A stretch of DNA of 64,000 bases, from positions 868,001-932,000 of the forward strand of contig NZ_JRMB01000001.1 in the NCBI RefSeq assembly GCF_000759445.1, given 5' to 3'. Within the stretch, counting starts at the first letter, position 1, and the number at the start of each line of letters is the position of its first letter. This DNA is from Pseudomonas lutea (GTDB taxonomy: Bacteria; Pseudomonadota; Gammaproteobacteria; Pseudomonadales; Pseudomonadaceae). The position numbers and the translations under genes are program-made. This document shows, in pieces, positions 29,412-38,211 of this stretch. Below the pieces are notes generated by a model that saw nothing but the letters and a program-made list of their open reading frames with translations, did no database searches and was not told the DNA's origin.

Positions 29412-30338
29412 TCAGTGCTGCTTGATGTCGATGCGCGGGTCCACCAGCGGAATCACCAGATCCGCCAGCAGATTGCCGAGCACGATGGCCACCGCCGACA
29501 GCGTGGTCACGCCGACGATGACCGGAATGTCGACCTGCTGGATCGATTGCCAGGCGAGCTGACCGATGCCCGGCCAGCCGAACACCGACTCGACCACCAC
29601 AAGCCCGCCCATGAACACGCCAATGTCGATGCCGATCATCGGGATCACCGGCACGATGGCATTGGGCAGTACGTGCACGAACACCACCCGCGCCCGGCTC
29701 AGGCCCTTGGCCCGGGCGGTGCGAATGAAGTCCTGATGCAGCACTTCGATCATCGAGGAGCGGACCATGCGCGAATACCAGCCGCTGCCCAGTAACCCCA
29801 GCGTCAATGCGGGCAGCATCAAATGGCTCGCGCCGCCGTAACCGCCCAGCGGAAACCAGCCCAGCTGCACCGCGAAGAAGTAAAGAAACAGCATCGCGGC
29901 AATGAATTGCGGGGCCGACACGCCCACGAAGGAAAACGCCATTAGCAGCTTGTCAGCGAAGCTGTCGCGTTTCAGCGCGGCGAGCATGCCCAGACTGACG
30001 CCGATCAACAGCTCGAAACCGATACCGGCCGCCATCAACTCCAGCGACGGCCGCAGGCGCGAGCCGATCAGCTCGCTGACGGCAGTGCGCTGGATGTACG
30101 AGCGGCCGAGGTCGAAATGCAACAGGTTGCCGAGGTAATTCAGGTATTGCTGGTAGAACGGCAAATCCAGCCCCAATTGCGCGCGGATGGCGGCCACGAC
30201 TTCCGGCGTCGCGCTGCGCCCGGCAATTTGTCGCGCGGGGTCGGCAGGCAGCAGGAACAGCAGCAGGTAGGTGATGAAGGTCACGCCGAGCAGGATCAAC
30301 AGCGCGTAACCGACCCGGCGGCAAATGAACGGCAGCAT
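29412..30338 (-). CDS. DppB-like ABC permease
   Basis: 308-aa inner-membrane permease with the family N-terminus (FICRRVGYALLILLGVTFITY in part), about six helices and the coupling motif FIRTARAKGLSRARVVFVHVLPNA. Its start overlaps the stop of the DppC-like gene by one base, indicating tight coupling. Confidence 0.92.
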   Translation of the reverse strand: MLPFICRRVGYALLILLGVTFITYLLLFLLPADPARQIAGRSATPEVVAAIRAQLGLDLPFYQQYLNYLGNLLHFDLGRSYIQRTAVSELIGSRLRPSLELMAAGIGFELLIGVSLGMLAALKRDSFADKLLMAFSFVGVSAPQFIAAMLFLYFFAVQLGWFPLGGYGGASHLMLPALTLGLLGSGWYSRMVRSSMIEVLHQDFIRTARAKGLSRARVVFVHVLPNAIVPVIPMIGIDIGVFMGGLVVVESVFGWPGIGQLAWQSIQQVDIPVIVGVTTLSAVAIVLGNLLADLVIPLVDPRIDIKQH

Positions 30339-31186
30339 CAGCGACGCCCCTTGAGTGTGGGGTCGAGTTCGTCGCGCAGGGCGTCACCGACCAGATTGAA
30401 TGCCAGCGACAGCAGGATGATCGCGGCCCCGGGAATGAACACGAGCCATGGCGCCGAGGTGAAGTACGTCTGGCTCTCGAAAATGATATTGCCCCAGCTC
30501 GGGGTGGGCGGCTGCACCCCCACGCCCAGGTACGACAACGTGGCTTCCAGCAGCACCGTGGTGGAAATGCCCAGCGTTGCCCAGACCAGAATGGTCGGCA
30601 GCAAGTGGGGCAGCAGGTGTGAAAACAGAATCCGCAGCGAACTGGCGCCCAGCGTACGTTCTACCGCTACGAAGTCCCGCGCACTCAGCGCCACGGTTTC
30701 GGCGTAGATGACCCGGGCAATCTGCACCCAGTTGACCATCGCGATGACCATGGCGACGATCCACACGCTGGGCTGGAAAATCGCCGACAGGGCGATGGCC
30801 AGCAGCAGCGCGGGGAAGGCCATCATCAGGTCAGTCACGCGCATCAACACGCTGCCCAGCCACCCGCGCACAAAGCCTGCGGTCAGCCCGACCAGCGTGC
30901 CGATCAGCACGGCCATGCCATTAGCCAGCAAACCTATGAACAGTGAAGTGCGCGCGCCAAAGATCAACCGCGACAGCAGGTCACGGCCCAGCAAGTCAGT
31001 GCCCATCCAGTACGGCGTGGCCGGTGCCAGAGGCGCACCTTCCATCGACAGGCCTTCGACGAACTGCTCGTCCGGGTCGAATGGACTCAGCCACGGCGCC
31101 AGCACCGCGAGCAGCACCACCATAGCAATAAACAACAGCGAAACAGCGACAGCGGGACGACGCAGCAGGGCCTTCAACGTGCTCAT
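30338..31186 (-). CDS. DppC-like ABC permease
   Basis: 282-aa inner-membrane permease; GTDLLGRDLLSRLIFGARTS and the EAA-like loop DFVAVERTLGASSLRILFSHLLPH are typical of DppC/OppC. ATG 31186 overlaps the stop of the amiR-like gene (ATGA); the 13 extra residues up to 31225 lie within that gene and are rejected. Confidence 0.92.
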   Translation of the reverse strand: MSTLKALLRRPAVAVSLLFIAMVVLLAVLAPWLSPFDPDEQFVEGLSMEGAPLAPATPYWMGTDLLGRDLLSRLIFGARTSLFIGLLANGMAVLIGTLVGLTAGFVRGWLGSVLMRVTDLMMAFPALLLAIALSAIFQPSVWIVAMVIAMVNWVQIARVIYAETVALSARDFVAVERTLGASSLRILFSHLLPHLLPTILVWATLGISTTVLLEATLSYLGVGVQPPTPSWGNIIFESQTYFTSAPWLVFIPGAAIILLSLAFNLVGDALRDELDPTLKGRR

Positions 31187-31767
31187 GCGCGGTCCTCGTT
31201 GCGCACGGCGAGCAGGTCGACGCACAGCGCCTCAATCGGCCGGTTGAGCTGCATCGACAGGCTGCGCAAGCGTTCAAAGGCAGTCGCCTCGTTGATGTTC
31301 TGGGTGACCATCAAGCGCGCCAGCGCCTGGGCCATCAGCGGACGCATGGCCAGCCGCTGCTGCAGCTCGCAGAGCCGTTCGGCGTCGGCGCGCTGCCGTT
31401 CGCGCAGCCCCACCGCCATCATCAACGTCGTGTACACCGAGCCCTGGCTGATGGGCTTGTTGAGCAACGCTGTGGCCCCCAGCTGCAACGCGCGCTGGAT
31501 TTGCGACAGCGTCTCGTGGGCGGTCAGCGCGATGATGGGAACCCCGGCGGCGTTCAACGCCTGCACCGCGAGCGGGCTGGCGAAGTGCTCGATTTCCAGA
31601 ATCGCCGCGAAGCAGCCCTCTGTCTCACACGGCGCATCGTGAGCCAGCGCTTGCGAGTGAATGCCGAGTCTATGAAGGCTTTTGCCCAGATTGGCCTGAC
31701 TGCGTTCGTCGCAGTCGATCAATAGCAGATGGCCCTGATCGAGGGCAGGAAAGGCGCGTGTTTTCAT
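31183..31767 (-). CDS. AmiR-like ANTAR-domain antitermination regulator
   Basis: 194-aa protein with an N-terminal receiver-like domain that lacks the usual phosphorylation pocket order (LLLIDCDERSQANLG), a coiled coil (residues about 115-140) and a C-terminal three-helix ANTAR domain (MAQALARLMVTQNINEATAFERLRSLSMQ in pieces). ANTAR proteins such as P. aeruginosa AmiR bind leader RNA and prevent termination. Its start overlaps the amiC-like stop, and a terminator sits in the operon leader at 32983-33022, so autogenous antitermination is likely. Confidence 0.9.
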   Translation of the reverse strand: MKTRAFPALDQGHLLLIDCDERSQANLGKSLHRLGIHSQALAHDAPCETEGCFAAILEIEHFASPLAVQALNAAGVPIIALTAHETLSQIQRALQLGATALLNKPISQGSVYTTLMMAVGLRERQRADAERLCELQQRLAMRPLMAQALARLMVTQNINEATAFERLRSLSMQLNRPIEALCVDLLAVRNEDRA

Positions 31768-32969
31768 TTGACGATCCTCAGGCGCGGCGCCGGGGCCGCG
31801 TGTCGGCTGGCAACGCCGGCGTGTACATCCGTATGGGTGAGATAAGGGTCGGCGGCAATCGGCTGATGCGCCGACTGCACCACTTCAAAGCGGCCGTCGC
31901 GCAGCTCGGCGATGTGGCTGGCCAGTGCGCTGTGGTGATTGCGCGACGACAGGCTTACGGTGCCGAGCACGCTGGCGACCGGGTGGCCATAAAGGTATTC
32001 GCAGATGGCCGTGGGCGACGCGTCATTGCTGGCCTGCAGGGCGTCGGCAAACACCCGCAGCGCGGTGTAGGCGCTGGTGTAGTAATGCGAACAGACCCGT
32101 GGACCATGGCGCTGCTGCGCGTGGCAAAAACCTGGGTCGACGGTTTCAAAAAACGGACCGCAGGACAGCAGACGCAGCGCTTGCATCGGGCCGACCGCGT
32201 CCAGCTCCGCTTCGGTCAAATTGCAACTAAGCACCGGCAGGCGCAGGCCTTGTCGGCTGCAGGCAAGGTCCAGCTGCTGCAAAAAACCGTAGGAAGATTC
32301 GCCAACCAGGTTATTGAGGACGAATGCCGGCGGGTCCTGGATGAGCGTTTCAATCAGCACCTCAAATCCGGTTGCGCCCAAGTGAGCGTACTTTTCGCCC
32401 ATCACCTCAGCGCCGTTGGCTTCCAGCACCTCCCGCGCAATGCGGTTGCTTTCCCATCCCCAGACATAGTTCGAGCCGAGCAGAAAGGCCCGATGACCAA
32501 ACTCGCTCAGTGCGTAACCCAGCAGGGGCAGCAGCGTCTGGTTCGGGCAGCCGCCGAGGTACAAGACGCTTTCGCTGCTCTCGTAGCCTTCATAGGGGCT
32601 TGAATACCAGAGCAGGGCGCCGTGCTGATCCAGATCAGGAATGATTTCCTTGCGACTGGCCGAGAGCGTGGTGCCGAAAATGTGCCGGACCCCTGCGCCC
32701 AACAGCTCGGCGACACCGCTGCTGTAGCGCGCCGGGTCGCCCTGCGGGTCGTTGCAGATGGCTTCGAGCCGCACGCTGCGTTGCGCATCGGCGTTGATGT
32801 CGGCGAGCGCATCCTCCAGGCCGAGCAAGGCACTGCGCCCCATGCGTCGGTACGTGCCTTCGGTCGAAAGCAAAAAGCCAACCGCCACCGTGGGACGCTG
32901 GTCTGGCGCAAAGGGCGCCTGGGTGGCGAGCCCTGACAGTGAAGGCTTCGGTCTGAAGAAGTCCGGCAT
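31764..32969 (-). CDS. AmiC-like ligand sensor of the amide operon
   Basis: 401-aa type-1 periplasmic-binding fold without a signal peptide, as in cytoplasmic AmiC. Matching segments include NDPQGDPARY, SSPYEGYESSESVLYLGGCPNQ, LGSNYVWGWESNR and HHSALASHIAEL. AmiC holds AmiR inactive until it binds an amide; the same role is inferred here. ATG 32969 is chosen (GGA about 9 bases upstream); ATG 32978 and a TTG at 32999 are also in frame, but the latter lies inside the leader terminator. Confidence 0.9.
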   Translation of the reverse strand: MPDFFRPKPSLSGLATQAPFAPDQRPTVAVGFLLSTEGTYRRMGRSALLGLEDALADINADAQRSVRLEAICNDPQGDPARYSSGVAELLGAGVRHIFGTTLSASRKEIIPDLDQHGALLWYSSPYEGYESSESVLYLGGCPNQTLLPLLGYALSEFGHRAFLLGSNYVWGWESNRIAREVLEANGAEVMGEKYAHLGATGFEVLIETLIQDPPAFVLNNLVGESSYGFLQQLDLACSRQGLRLPVLSCNLTEAELDAVGPMQALRLLSCGPFFETVDPGFCHAQQRHGPRVCSHYYTSAYTALRVFADALQASNDASPTAICEYLYGHPVASVLGTVSLSSRNHHSALASHIAELRDGRFEVVQSAHQPIAADPYLTHTDVHAGVASRHAAPAPRLRIVK

Positions 32970-32982
32970 GAAAAGCATCCAT

Positions 32983-33022
32983 AAAAAAAGCCCGATCAAC
33001 CCGGTAGGGGTCGATCAGGCTT
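32983..33022 (-). terminator. Leader terminator (attenuator) of the amide operon
   Basis: On the minus strand, AAGCCTGATCGACCC pairs with GGGTTGATCGGGCTT over 15 bp (two G-U pairs), loop CTACC, followed by seven T residues. It ends only 14 bases before the first start codon, so unregulated transcription would stop there. It is the expected target of the ANTAR protein encoded second in the operon. Confidence 0.85.
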
Positions 33023-33101
33023 CGATACCTGGCGCATTCGAGGCGCGTATGTGGACGAGACTTAAGGACCAGAGTCCGGCTTGTCGTGTGCTTTGGGGGT
33101 A

Positions 33102-33117
33102 TGAAATAAACATGCCA
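33102..33117 (-). promoter_or_regulatory. Weak sigma-54-like -24/-12 promoter candidate for the amide operon
   Basis: Minus-strand TGGCATGTTTATTTCA fits TGGCACG-N4-TTGCW with two mismatches, one at the usually invariant -12 G. Position would give a leader of about 120 nt containing the terminator. A nitrogen-linked promoter would suit the operon, but the mismatch makes this tentative. Confidence 0.3.
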
Positions 33118-33256
33118 ACCAGACTGTAGCGCTTGAATCAGCTTTTGCCAGTCGATGGCTTGCCAGTTGTGCTCTCACGTGGGGCGATTACGCCCGATGG
33201 TGCTTCAAACCGGGGCAGCCTTCACCACGCTTGAGCGGGCAAAAGGGGGCGCACCT

Positions 33257-33865
33257 GTGGGAGTGAGCTTGCTCGCGAATGCATTGGGTCAGTCAATGCA
33301 TCAGTGCCTGGCAGAAATGCATTTCGCGGGCAAGCGCGCTCCTACAGGCGATTAATTACGCTTTCGGGTTCCTGGCGGGTGCGCGGTCATCTGGCGTCCT
33401 GGATGGGCGCCTGCAGCAGTGGCAGACATGGATCGTTATCGGCCGCCTGCGGGGGTGGCGGGGGTGGCGGGGGTGAACGGTTCCGGTTGCCGTCACACCG
33501 TTGTAGGAGCGCGCTTGCCCGCGAATGCGTTGGATCAGTCGACGCATCAGTGCCTGGCGAAAATGCATTTCGCGGGCAAGCGCGCTCCTACAGGCGATCA
33601 ATTGCGCTTCGGGGTTCCAGCCGGGTGCGCGGTCATCTGGCGTCCTGGATGGGCGCCTGCAGCGGTGGCAAGCGTGGGCCGTCACCGGCTGGCTGCGGGG
33701 AAGGCGAGGGGTGTACTGTCACTGGTTGCCTTCACACCTTTGTAGGAGTGAGCTTGCTCGCGAATGCGCTGGGTCAGTCAATGCATCAGTGCCTGGCAAA
33801 AAGCATTTCGCGGGCAAGCGCGCTCCTACAGGCGATCAACTGCGCTTTCGGGTTCCTGGCGGGGC
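33257..33865. repeat. Three 240-bp REP-containing units
   Basis: Units start at about 33257, 33503 and 33742 (periods 246 and 239). Each has a REP pair (AGCTTGCTCGCGAATGC or GCGCTTGCCCGCGAATGC, inverse GCGGGCAAGCGCGCTCCTAC) followed by a shared spacer containing GGGTTCCTGGCGGG and CTGGATGGGCGCCTGCAG. Open frames through this block arise from the repeats. Confidence 0.88.
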
Positions 33866-34023
33866 CGGAGGCGTTCCAGACCAAGCGCTTCTACGGTGGG
33901 TTTCACTCGTTGCGAATTGGCCGGGAAGCGATCGGCCTCCGCGTATCACACCTCAAGTGCTATACCATGAGCCCACATTCATACTCAGGGCAGCGTCGCT
34001 GGTGCCCGACGAGGCCCGCTGCG

Positions 34024-34929
34024 ATGAGAGATTTGCCACCCACCGCCACCCTGCGCGCGTTTGAAGTCGCCACACGTCACGCCACGTTTACTTCAGCTTC
34101 CGAGGAACTGCACGTCACACAAAGCGCGGTCAGTCATCAGTTGAAGAATCTCGAAGACATCTGGGGCGTGCAGCTGTTTCAGCGAGGCAAGACCCTCAGC
34201 CTGACGCCTGCCGGTGCGGCACTGGCGCCCATCGTGCGGACGTTTTTCATGAACCTGGAAGCAACGCTCGCCGACCTTCGGGAAGAGAAGGGACGCTTCA
34301 GGCTGAAAGTCAGCACGACCTATTCCTTCGCGCTCAAATGGCTGCTGCCGCGCCTGCCCAAGTTGGCCGAACTGCACCCGGAAATCCTCGTCACGCTGGA
34401 CAGCACCGACACGCCGGTCAACTTTGCCAGCGGCGAGGCTGACGTAGCGATCCGGCTGGGCGGCGGTCACTACCCGGCGTTGCATTCTGAATTCATGTTC
34501 AGGGAGCACATTTTTCCCGTGGCCAGCCCCGATCTGCTCAGGCGCTTTGGCACTCCCCGCGAGCCGGCGGAGCTGTTGCGCTATCCGCTGCTGACCCGGG
34601 ACGGGTCGGATCTGGTGCCCAAATGGGAAGTGTGGTTCCAGCAGGTCGGGGTCAGCGTGACTTCGTTGAAGGAAAGCGTGCGCTTTGCCGACTCCAACAT
34701 GACCGTCGAAGCGGCGCTGCTGGGCCAGGGCATAGCGCTGGCGCGCAGCGGGCATGTGGAGAAAGAATTGCAAGACGTCAGCTTGCTGCGTCTGTTCGAT
34801 GTACCGTTTCCGTCGCCGGTGGCCTATTACTTCGTTTGCCCGAAAGGCATCGAACGCCAACCGCACGTGGCCAGCTTCCGCGCCTGGCTCATTGAAGAAG
34901 GGCTGACCGCCGGTCTTGCTTACGGCTGA
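34024..34929 (+). CDS. LysR-family regulator, GcvA-like
   Basis: 301-aa regulator: HTH at residues about 5-65 (FTSASEELHVTQSAVSHQLKNLE in parts) and an effector domain with FASGEADVAIRLGGGHYP, typical of GcvA-type regulators. ATG 34024 (MRDLPPTATLRAFEV) is the family start; the open frame extends to 33304 only through REP repeats and is rejected. Target gene unclear; the EamA transporter gene follows on the same strand after 123 bp. Confidence 0.9.
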   Translation: MRDLPPTATLRAFEVATRHATFTSASEELHVTQSAVSHQLKNLEDIWGVQLFQRGKTLSLTPAGAALAPIVRTFFMNLEATLADLREEKGRFRLKVSTTYSFALKWLLPRLPKLAELHPEILVTLDSTDTPVNFASGEADVAIRLGGGHYPALHSEFMFREHIFPVASPDLLRRFGTPREPAELLRYPLLTRDGSDLVPKWEVWFQQVGVSVTSLKESVRFADSNMTVEAALLGQGIALARSGHVEKELQDVSLLRLFDVPFPSPVAYYFVCPKGIERQPHVASFRAWLIEEGLTAGLAYG

Positions 34930-34947
34930 GACATAGGCGCAAAGCAC

Positions 34948-34982
34948 GATGCGTGATACGTGATGCGTGATGCGTGATGCAT
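34948..34982 (+). repeat. Five tandem heptamers GATGCGT
   Basis: Consecutive 7-bp units GATGCGT, GATACGT, GATGCGT, GATGCGT, GATGCAT between the LysR gene and the transporter gene. Slippage could alter the length of this leader or promoter region. Confidence 0.8.
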
Positions 34983-35052
34983 GAGCATTCACTCATCTTC
35001 GGATGAGGAGAATTTGCTTCATTTTGCGCAAGCGGGCTGCCTAACATGGCCC

Positions 35053-35880
35053 ATGCCTACTCACATCATCCTGTTGATACTCTTTGCCGCGCTGCTGCAT
35101 GCCAGCTGGAACGCGTTGCTGCGTGGCGGCGATGACAAGCTCTGGTCGATGACAATCATGTGCGTGGCCGTGGCCATCGTCAGCAGCGTGGGCGCGCTAT
35201 TCATGGTCGCGCCGGCGCCGGAAAGCTGGCCGTATGCAGCGCTGTCGGCGTCGCTGCACGTGGGTTACAACCTGTTTCTGGTGCGCACCTACCGCAGCGG
35301 CGATCTGGGCCAGACGTACCCGGTTTCCCGAGGTTCCTCCCCGGTGTTGATTACCGTGTGTGCGTCGCTGTTTGCAGGCGAAGTGGTGGGCGCAACTGCG
35401 ATGATCGGCATTGCGCTGGTTTCGGCGGGGATCATTTCGCTGGCCTTCAAGGGTCGCAAGCTGGAAATCCCCGGTTTGCCATACGCGCTGGGCACCGGTT
35501 GTTTCATCGCGGCCTACAGCGTGACGGACGGCATCGGCGGGCGTTTGTCCGGCGCGCCCATGGCCTACACCGCCTGGATGTGCGCGTCTTGGGGCGTGCT
35601 GATGCCGATGACGTATGTGCTGCTGCGCGACGCCCGCAGTCTGGTGACTATCCGGCCTGGCTTCTTCACTGCTTTTTGCGGCGGCCTGGTGTCACTGCTG
35701 GCCTACGGCATTGTGATTTACGCGATGAGCGAAGCGCCCATGGGCGCGGTATCGGCCTTGCGCGAAACCAGCGTGCTGTTTGCCGCGCTGATCGGCTATT
35801 TCTTCCTTGGCGAATCACTGACGGCGCGCAAGCTGATAGCGTGCGCGGTGATTGCGACCGGCATTCTGCTGATTGGCTGA
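35053..35880 (+). CDS. EamA/DMT-superfamily transporter
   Basis: 275-aa membrane protein with about ten hydrophobic helices in two repeated halves (FAALLHASWNALLRGG near the start; GAVSALRETSVLFAALIGYFFLGE near the end), characteristic of drug/metabolite exporters. Start at 35053 puts the first helix at the N-terminus; the ATG at 34981 lies in the heptamer repeat and adds a hydrophilic leader. Substrate unknown. Confidence 0.88.
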   Translation: MPTHIILLILFAALLHASWNALLRGGDDKLWSMTIMCVAVAIVSSVGALFMVAPAPESWPYAALSASLHVGYNLFLVRTYRSGDLGQTYPVSRGSSPVLITVCASLFAGEVVGATAMIGIALVSAGIISLAFKGRKLEIPGLPYALGTGCFIAAYSVTDGIGGRLSGAPMAYTAWMCASWGVLMPMTYVLLRDARSLVTIRPGFFTAFCGGLVSLLAYGIVIYAMSEAPMGAVSALRETSVLFAALIGYFFLGESLTARKLIACAVIATGILLIG

Positions 35881-35948
35881 CTGCGCAGGACAGCGCCGAT
35901 TGACGACACATCTGTTCCTTTTCACAGCGCCAGAAAGGAGACTTTTCA

Positions 35949-36710
35949 ATGGAAGACGTTTCGCAAGCTCCAGTGATGCTGATCACCGGCGGAAGCCGCG
36001 GGGTCGGCGCCGCGACGGCACGGTTGGCGGCAGCGAGTGGCTATGACGTTGCAATCAGCTATGTGGCCGACGAGTCCGCAGCCCTCGCGGTGGTGACTGA
36101 GGTCGAAGCGCTTGGACGCCGTGGCCTGGCCATCCGTGCCGACAACGCCGACCCGGAACAGGTCACGCAGATGTTCAGTGCCATCGACCAGACGTTCGGG
36201 CGCATCGATGTGCTGGTCAATAACGCAGGCGTACTTGGGCCCCAATCCAGGCTGGAAGACCTGGGCTTCGAGCGCATGCAGCGCATCTTTGCGGTCAACG
36301 CCATCGGGCCGATGCTCTGCGCGCAGCAGGCCATCCGGCGCATGGCGCATCGATACAACGGCCGCGGCGGCTCGATCATCAACATTTCTTCAGCCTCGGC
36401 GAGACTGGGCAGCCCGAACGAATATGTCGACTACGCCGCGTCCAAGGGCGCCCTTGAAACCTTCACCATCGGTTTGTCCAGGGAGGTCGCGCGGGAGGGC
36501 ATCCGTGTCAACTGCATACGCCCCGGGCACATCTACACCGACATGCATGCCAGCGGTGGCGAGCCGGATCGCGTCAACCGTGTAAAGGACTCGATACCCA
36601 TGGGCCGCGGCGGACAGCCGGTTGAGGTGGCCAGAGCCATTCTCTGGCTGGCGAGCGAGGAAGCATCGTTCATCACCGGTACATTTCTGGACGTCACAGG
36701 CGGAAAATGA
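35949..36710 (+). CDS. Short-chain dehydrogenase/reductase
   Basis: 253-aa classical SDR: nucleotide-binding TGGSRGVGAATARL, NNAG motif (VLVNNAGVLGP), catalytic Ser in INISSASAR and YxxxK as YAASK, C-terminal FITGTFLDVTGGK. AAAGGAG lies upstream of the ATG. Often annotated as glucose dehydrogenase or 3-oxoacyl-ACP reductase-like; substrate unknown. Confidence 0.92.
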   Translation: MEDVSQAPVMLITGGSRGVGAATARLAAASGYDVAISYVADESAALAVVTEVEALGRRGLAIRADNADPEQVTQMFSAIDQTFGRIDVLVNNAGVLGPQSRLEDLGFERMQRIFAVNAIGPMLCAQQAIRRMAHRYNGRGGSIINISSASARLGSPNEYVDYAASKGALETFTIGLSREVAREGIRVNCIRPGHIYTDMHASGGEPDRVNRVKDSIPMGRGGQPVEVARAILWLASEEASFITGTFLDVTGGK

Positions 36711-36773
36711 GGGTTGCCGTTCCCTTTCTGCTGCCGCGAGCGAGCAGGGACGAGTCTTTCGACCGCGATCTCA

Positions 36774-37061
36774 TCACCACTGTCGACGCGCCTTTGGCTT
36801 GATCACCTTCAACCGCGCAATCGCTAGCGTGTGCAGGTACTGCCGGACGGCGTCGTGATGCTCGACGCTGACGTGGTTGCTGTCCAACAGCCCCAGCAGA
36901 TACCCCTCGGCCATCGCGTGATAGCGCGAGACACCTTCCCGGGTGTCGCTGGTCTTGAGCTTGCCGATCAACTCGTCGATCCGGGCGCGATGTTCGCTTG
37001 AAAACCAGTCCGGCCGCGGTGGGGAACCGTCCTCATCGCCCAGGGTGATGTCCGGATTCAT
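36774..37061 (-). CDS. Hypothetical 95-aa protein
   Basis: Small acidic, helical cytosolic protein (RIDELIGKLKTSDTREGVSRY in part) ending in a basic tail KPKARRQW. TGGAGACC before the ATG at 37061 supports translation. No family recognised. Convergent with the SDR gene. Confidence 0.65.
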   Translation of the reverse strand: MNPDITLGDEDGSPPRPDWFSSEHRARIDELIGKLKTSDTREGVSRYHAMAEGYLLGLLDSNHVSVEHHDAVRQYLHTLAIARLKVIKPKARRQW

Positions 37062-37321
37062 GAGGTCTCCAGGAGAAATAGTCGGGTGATCCCTGCGGTG
37101 ACCGGTTGGCACTGCAAGCGTTGCTGTTTCGGTTGACCCGCCTCAGCGCCGTTGGTTGCCGGCAGCACAGCGTTGTTCGCTAAAACCATGAGTCCATCGC
37201 ACTGCCGTGTTCTGCGGCTATCATTCCCGGGAGGCCGGTTCAGGTCCCTCGTTCGGCGCATGGGCGGGGGCCCGCAACCGCCGATTATTTGGCCCATCGT
37301 AAGCGTTTAAAGGAGCCTTCC

Positions 37322-37552
37322 ATGGCGTTTGACTGGCACAGCGAGCCTCTGCGCAGAGACACTCCCGTCACTCAGGACTACCGCAATACCCAGAACGTGC
37401 GGCGCTTCATGACCGGGCAGTGTGGCGCTGCCTTCAAGTTCGACCGGGACTTCATGGCCTGGATACGCAACGACAGTCCCAAAACCCTGGGCGATGTGGT
37501 GGATGAGTGGCAACGGCGCCATTGCGAGGCTATTCACAAGACCACGGCATGA
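37322..37552 (+). CDS. DUF6434-type small protein
   Basis: 76-aa protein matching the DUF6434 pattern: FDWHSEPL, DTPVTQDYRNTQNVRRF, CGAAFKFDR, then PKTLGDVVDEW. Start at 37322 after AAAGGAG. The downstream GST gene begins about 12 bases after its stop, so the two are probably co-transcribed. Function unknown. Confidence 0.8.
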   Translation: MAFDWHSEPLRRDTPVTQDYRNTQNVRRFMTGQCGAAFKFDRDFMAWIRNDSPKTLGDVVDEWQRRHCEAIHKTTA

Positions 37553-37563
37553 CTGGAGGCCAC

Positions 37564-38190
37564 ATGTACACGTTATTCGGTTCGGACAGGTCCGGCTCGG
37601 CGGCGATTGAAATGGCCCTTGGGCTATGCGGGGCGGACTTTCGCCTGGTGGCCGCGAGTTCGTGGAATGAAGGCGTCGGGCAGGACGAGCTTAAACGGCT
37701 CAATCCTTTGATGCAGGTGCCTACGCTGGTGGCGCCCGGCAATGCCGTACTCACCGAAAGCGCGGCGATTCTTACCCACCTGGCGCTTGAATTTCCGCAG
37801 TCCGGCCTTTTATCCGGCGACTCACCGGAGCGGGCCCAGCAACTCAGGGCGTTGGCTTACATCACCACCAATTGCTACGCGACCATCGGCCTCATCGACT
37901 ACCCGGAGCGATGGCTGCCCGGTGCCGATCAGCAGCAATTAGACCGCTTGGTCGCCGGGGCAACAGGCAAGCTGCACAGCCAATGGGAGGTGTTCAGCGA
38001 TGTCTTCCACAACCCGGTGGCCTGGCACCCGGAAGCGCCGGGCGCCGTGGAAATTCTCGCCAGTGTGGTGAGCCAGTGGAGCGGGGCGCGTGAGCATCTT
38101 CGTGTCTGCCGGCCGGAATGGTACGCGTCGCTTGAGGAAGTCGACCGCCATCCGCGCATCGCTTTGGTGCTGGAGCGCCACGGCTGGTGA
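37564..38190 (+). CDS. Glutathione S-transferase family protein
   Basis: 208-aa protein with the thioredoxin-like N-terminal domain (YTLFGSDRSGSAAIEMAL, PLMQVPTLV with the cis-Pro, LTESAAIL with the Glu/Ser pair that binds glutathione) and a helical C-terminal domain. GGAGG lies 5 bases before ATG 37564; ATG 37549, overlapping the preceding stop, is an alternative. Confidence 0.88.
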   Translation: MYTLFGSDRSGSAAIEMALGLCGADFRLVAASSWNEGVGQDELKRLNPLMQVPTLVAPGNAVLTESAAILTHLALEFPQSGLLSGDSPERAQQLRALAYITTNCYATIGLIDYPERWLPGADQQQLDRLVAGATGKLHSQWEVFSDVFHNPVAWHPEAPGAVEILASVVSQWSGAREHLRVCRPEWYASLEEVDRHPRIALVLERHGW

Positions 38191-38211
38191 GCGTCGCCGT
38201 GCCGGCACGAG

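Noticed and set aside
33304..34023. 240-codon N-terminal extension of the GcvA-like LysR gene
   Set aside because: It is REP-repeat DNA; the family start and HTH lie at 34024.
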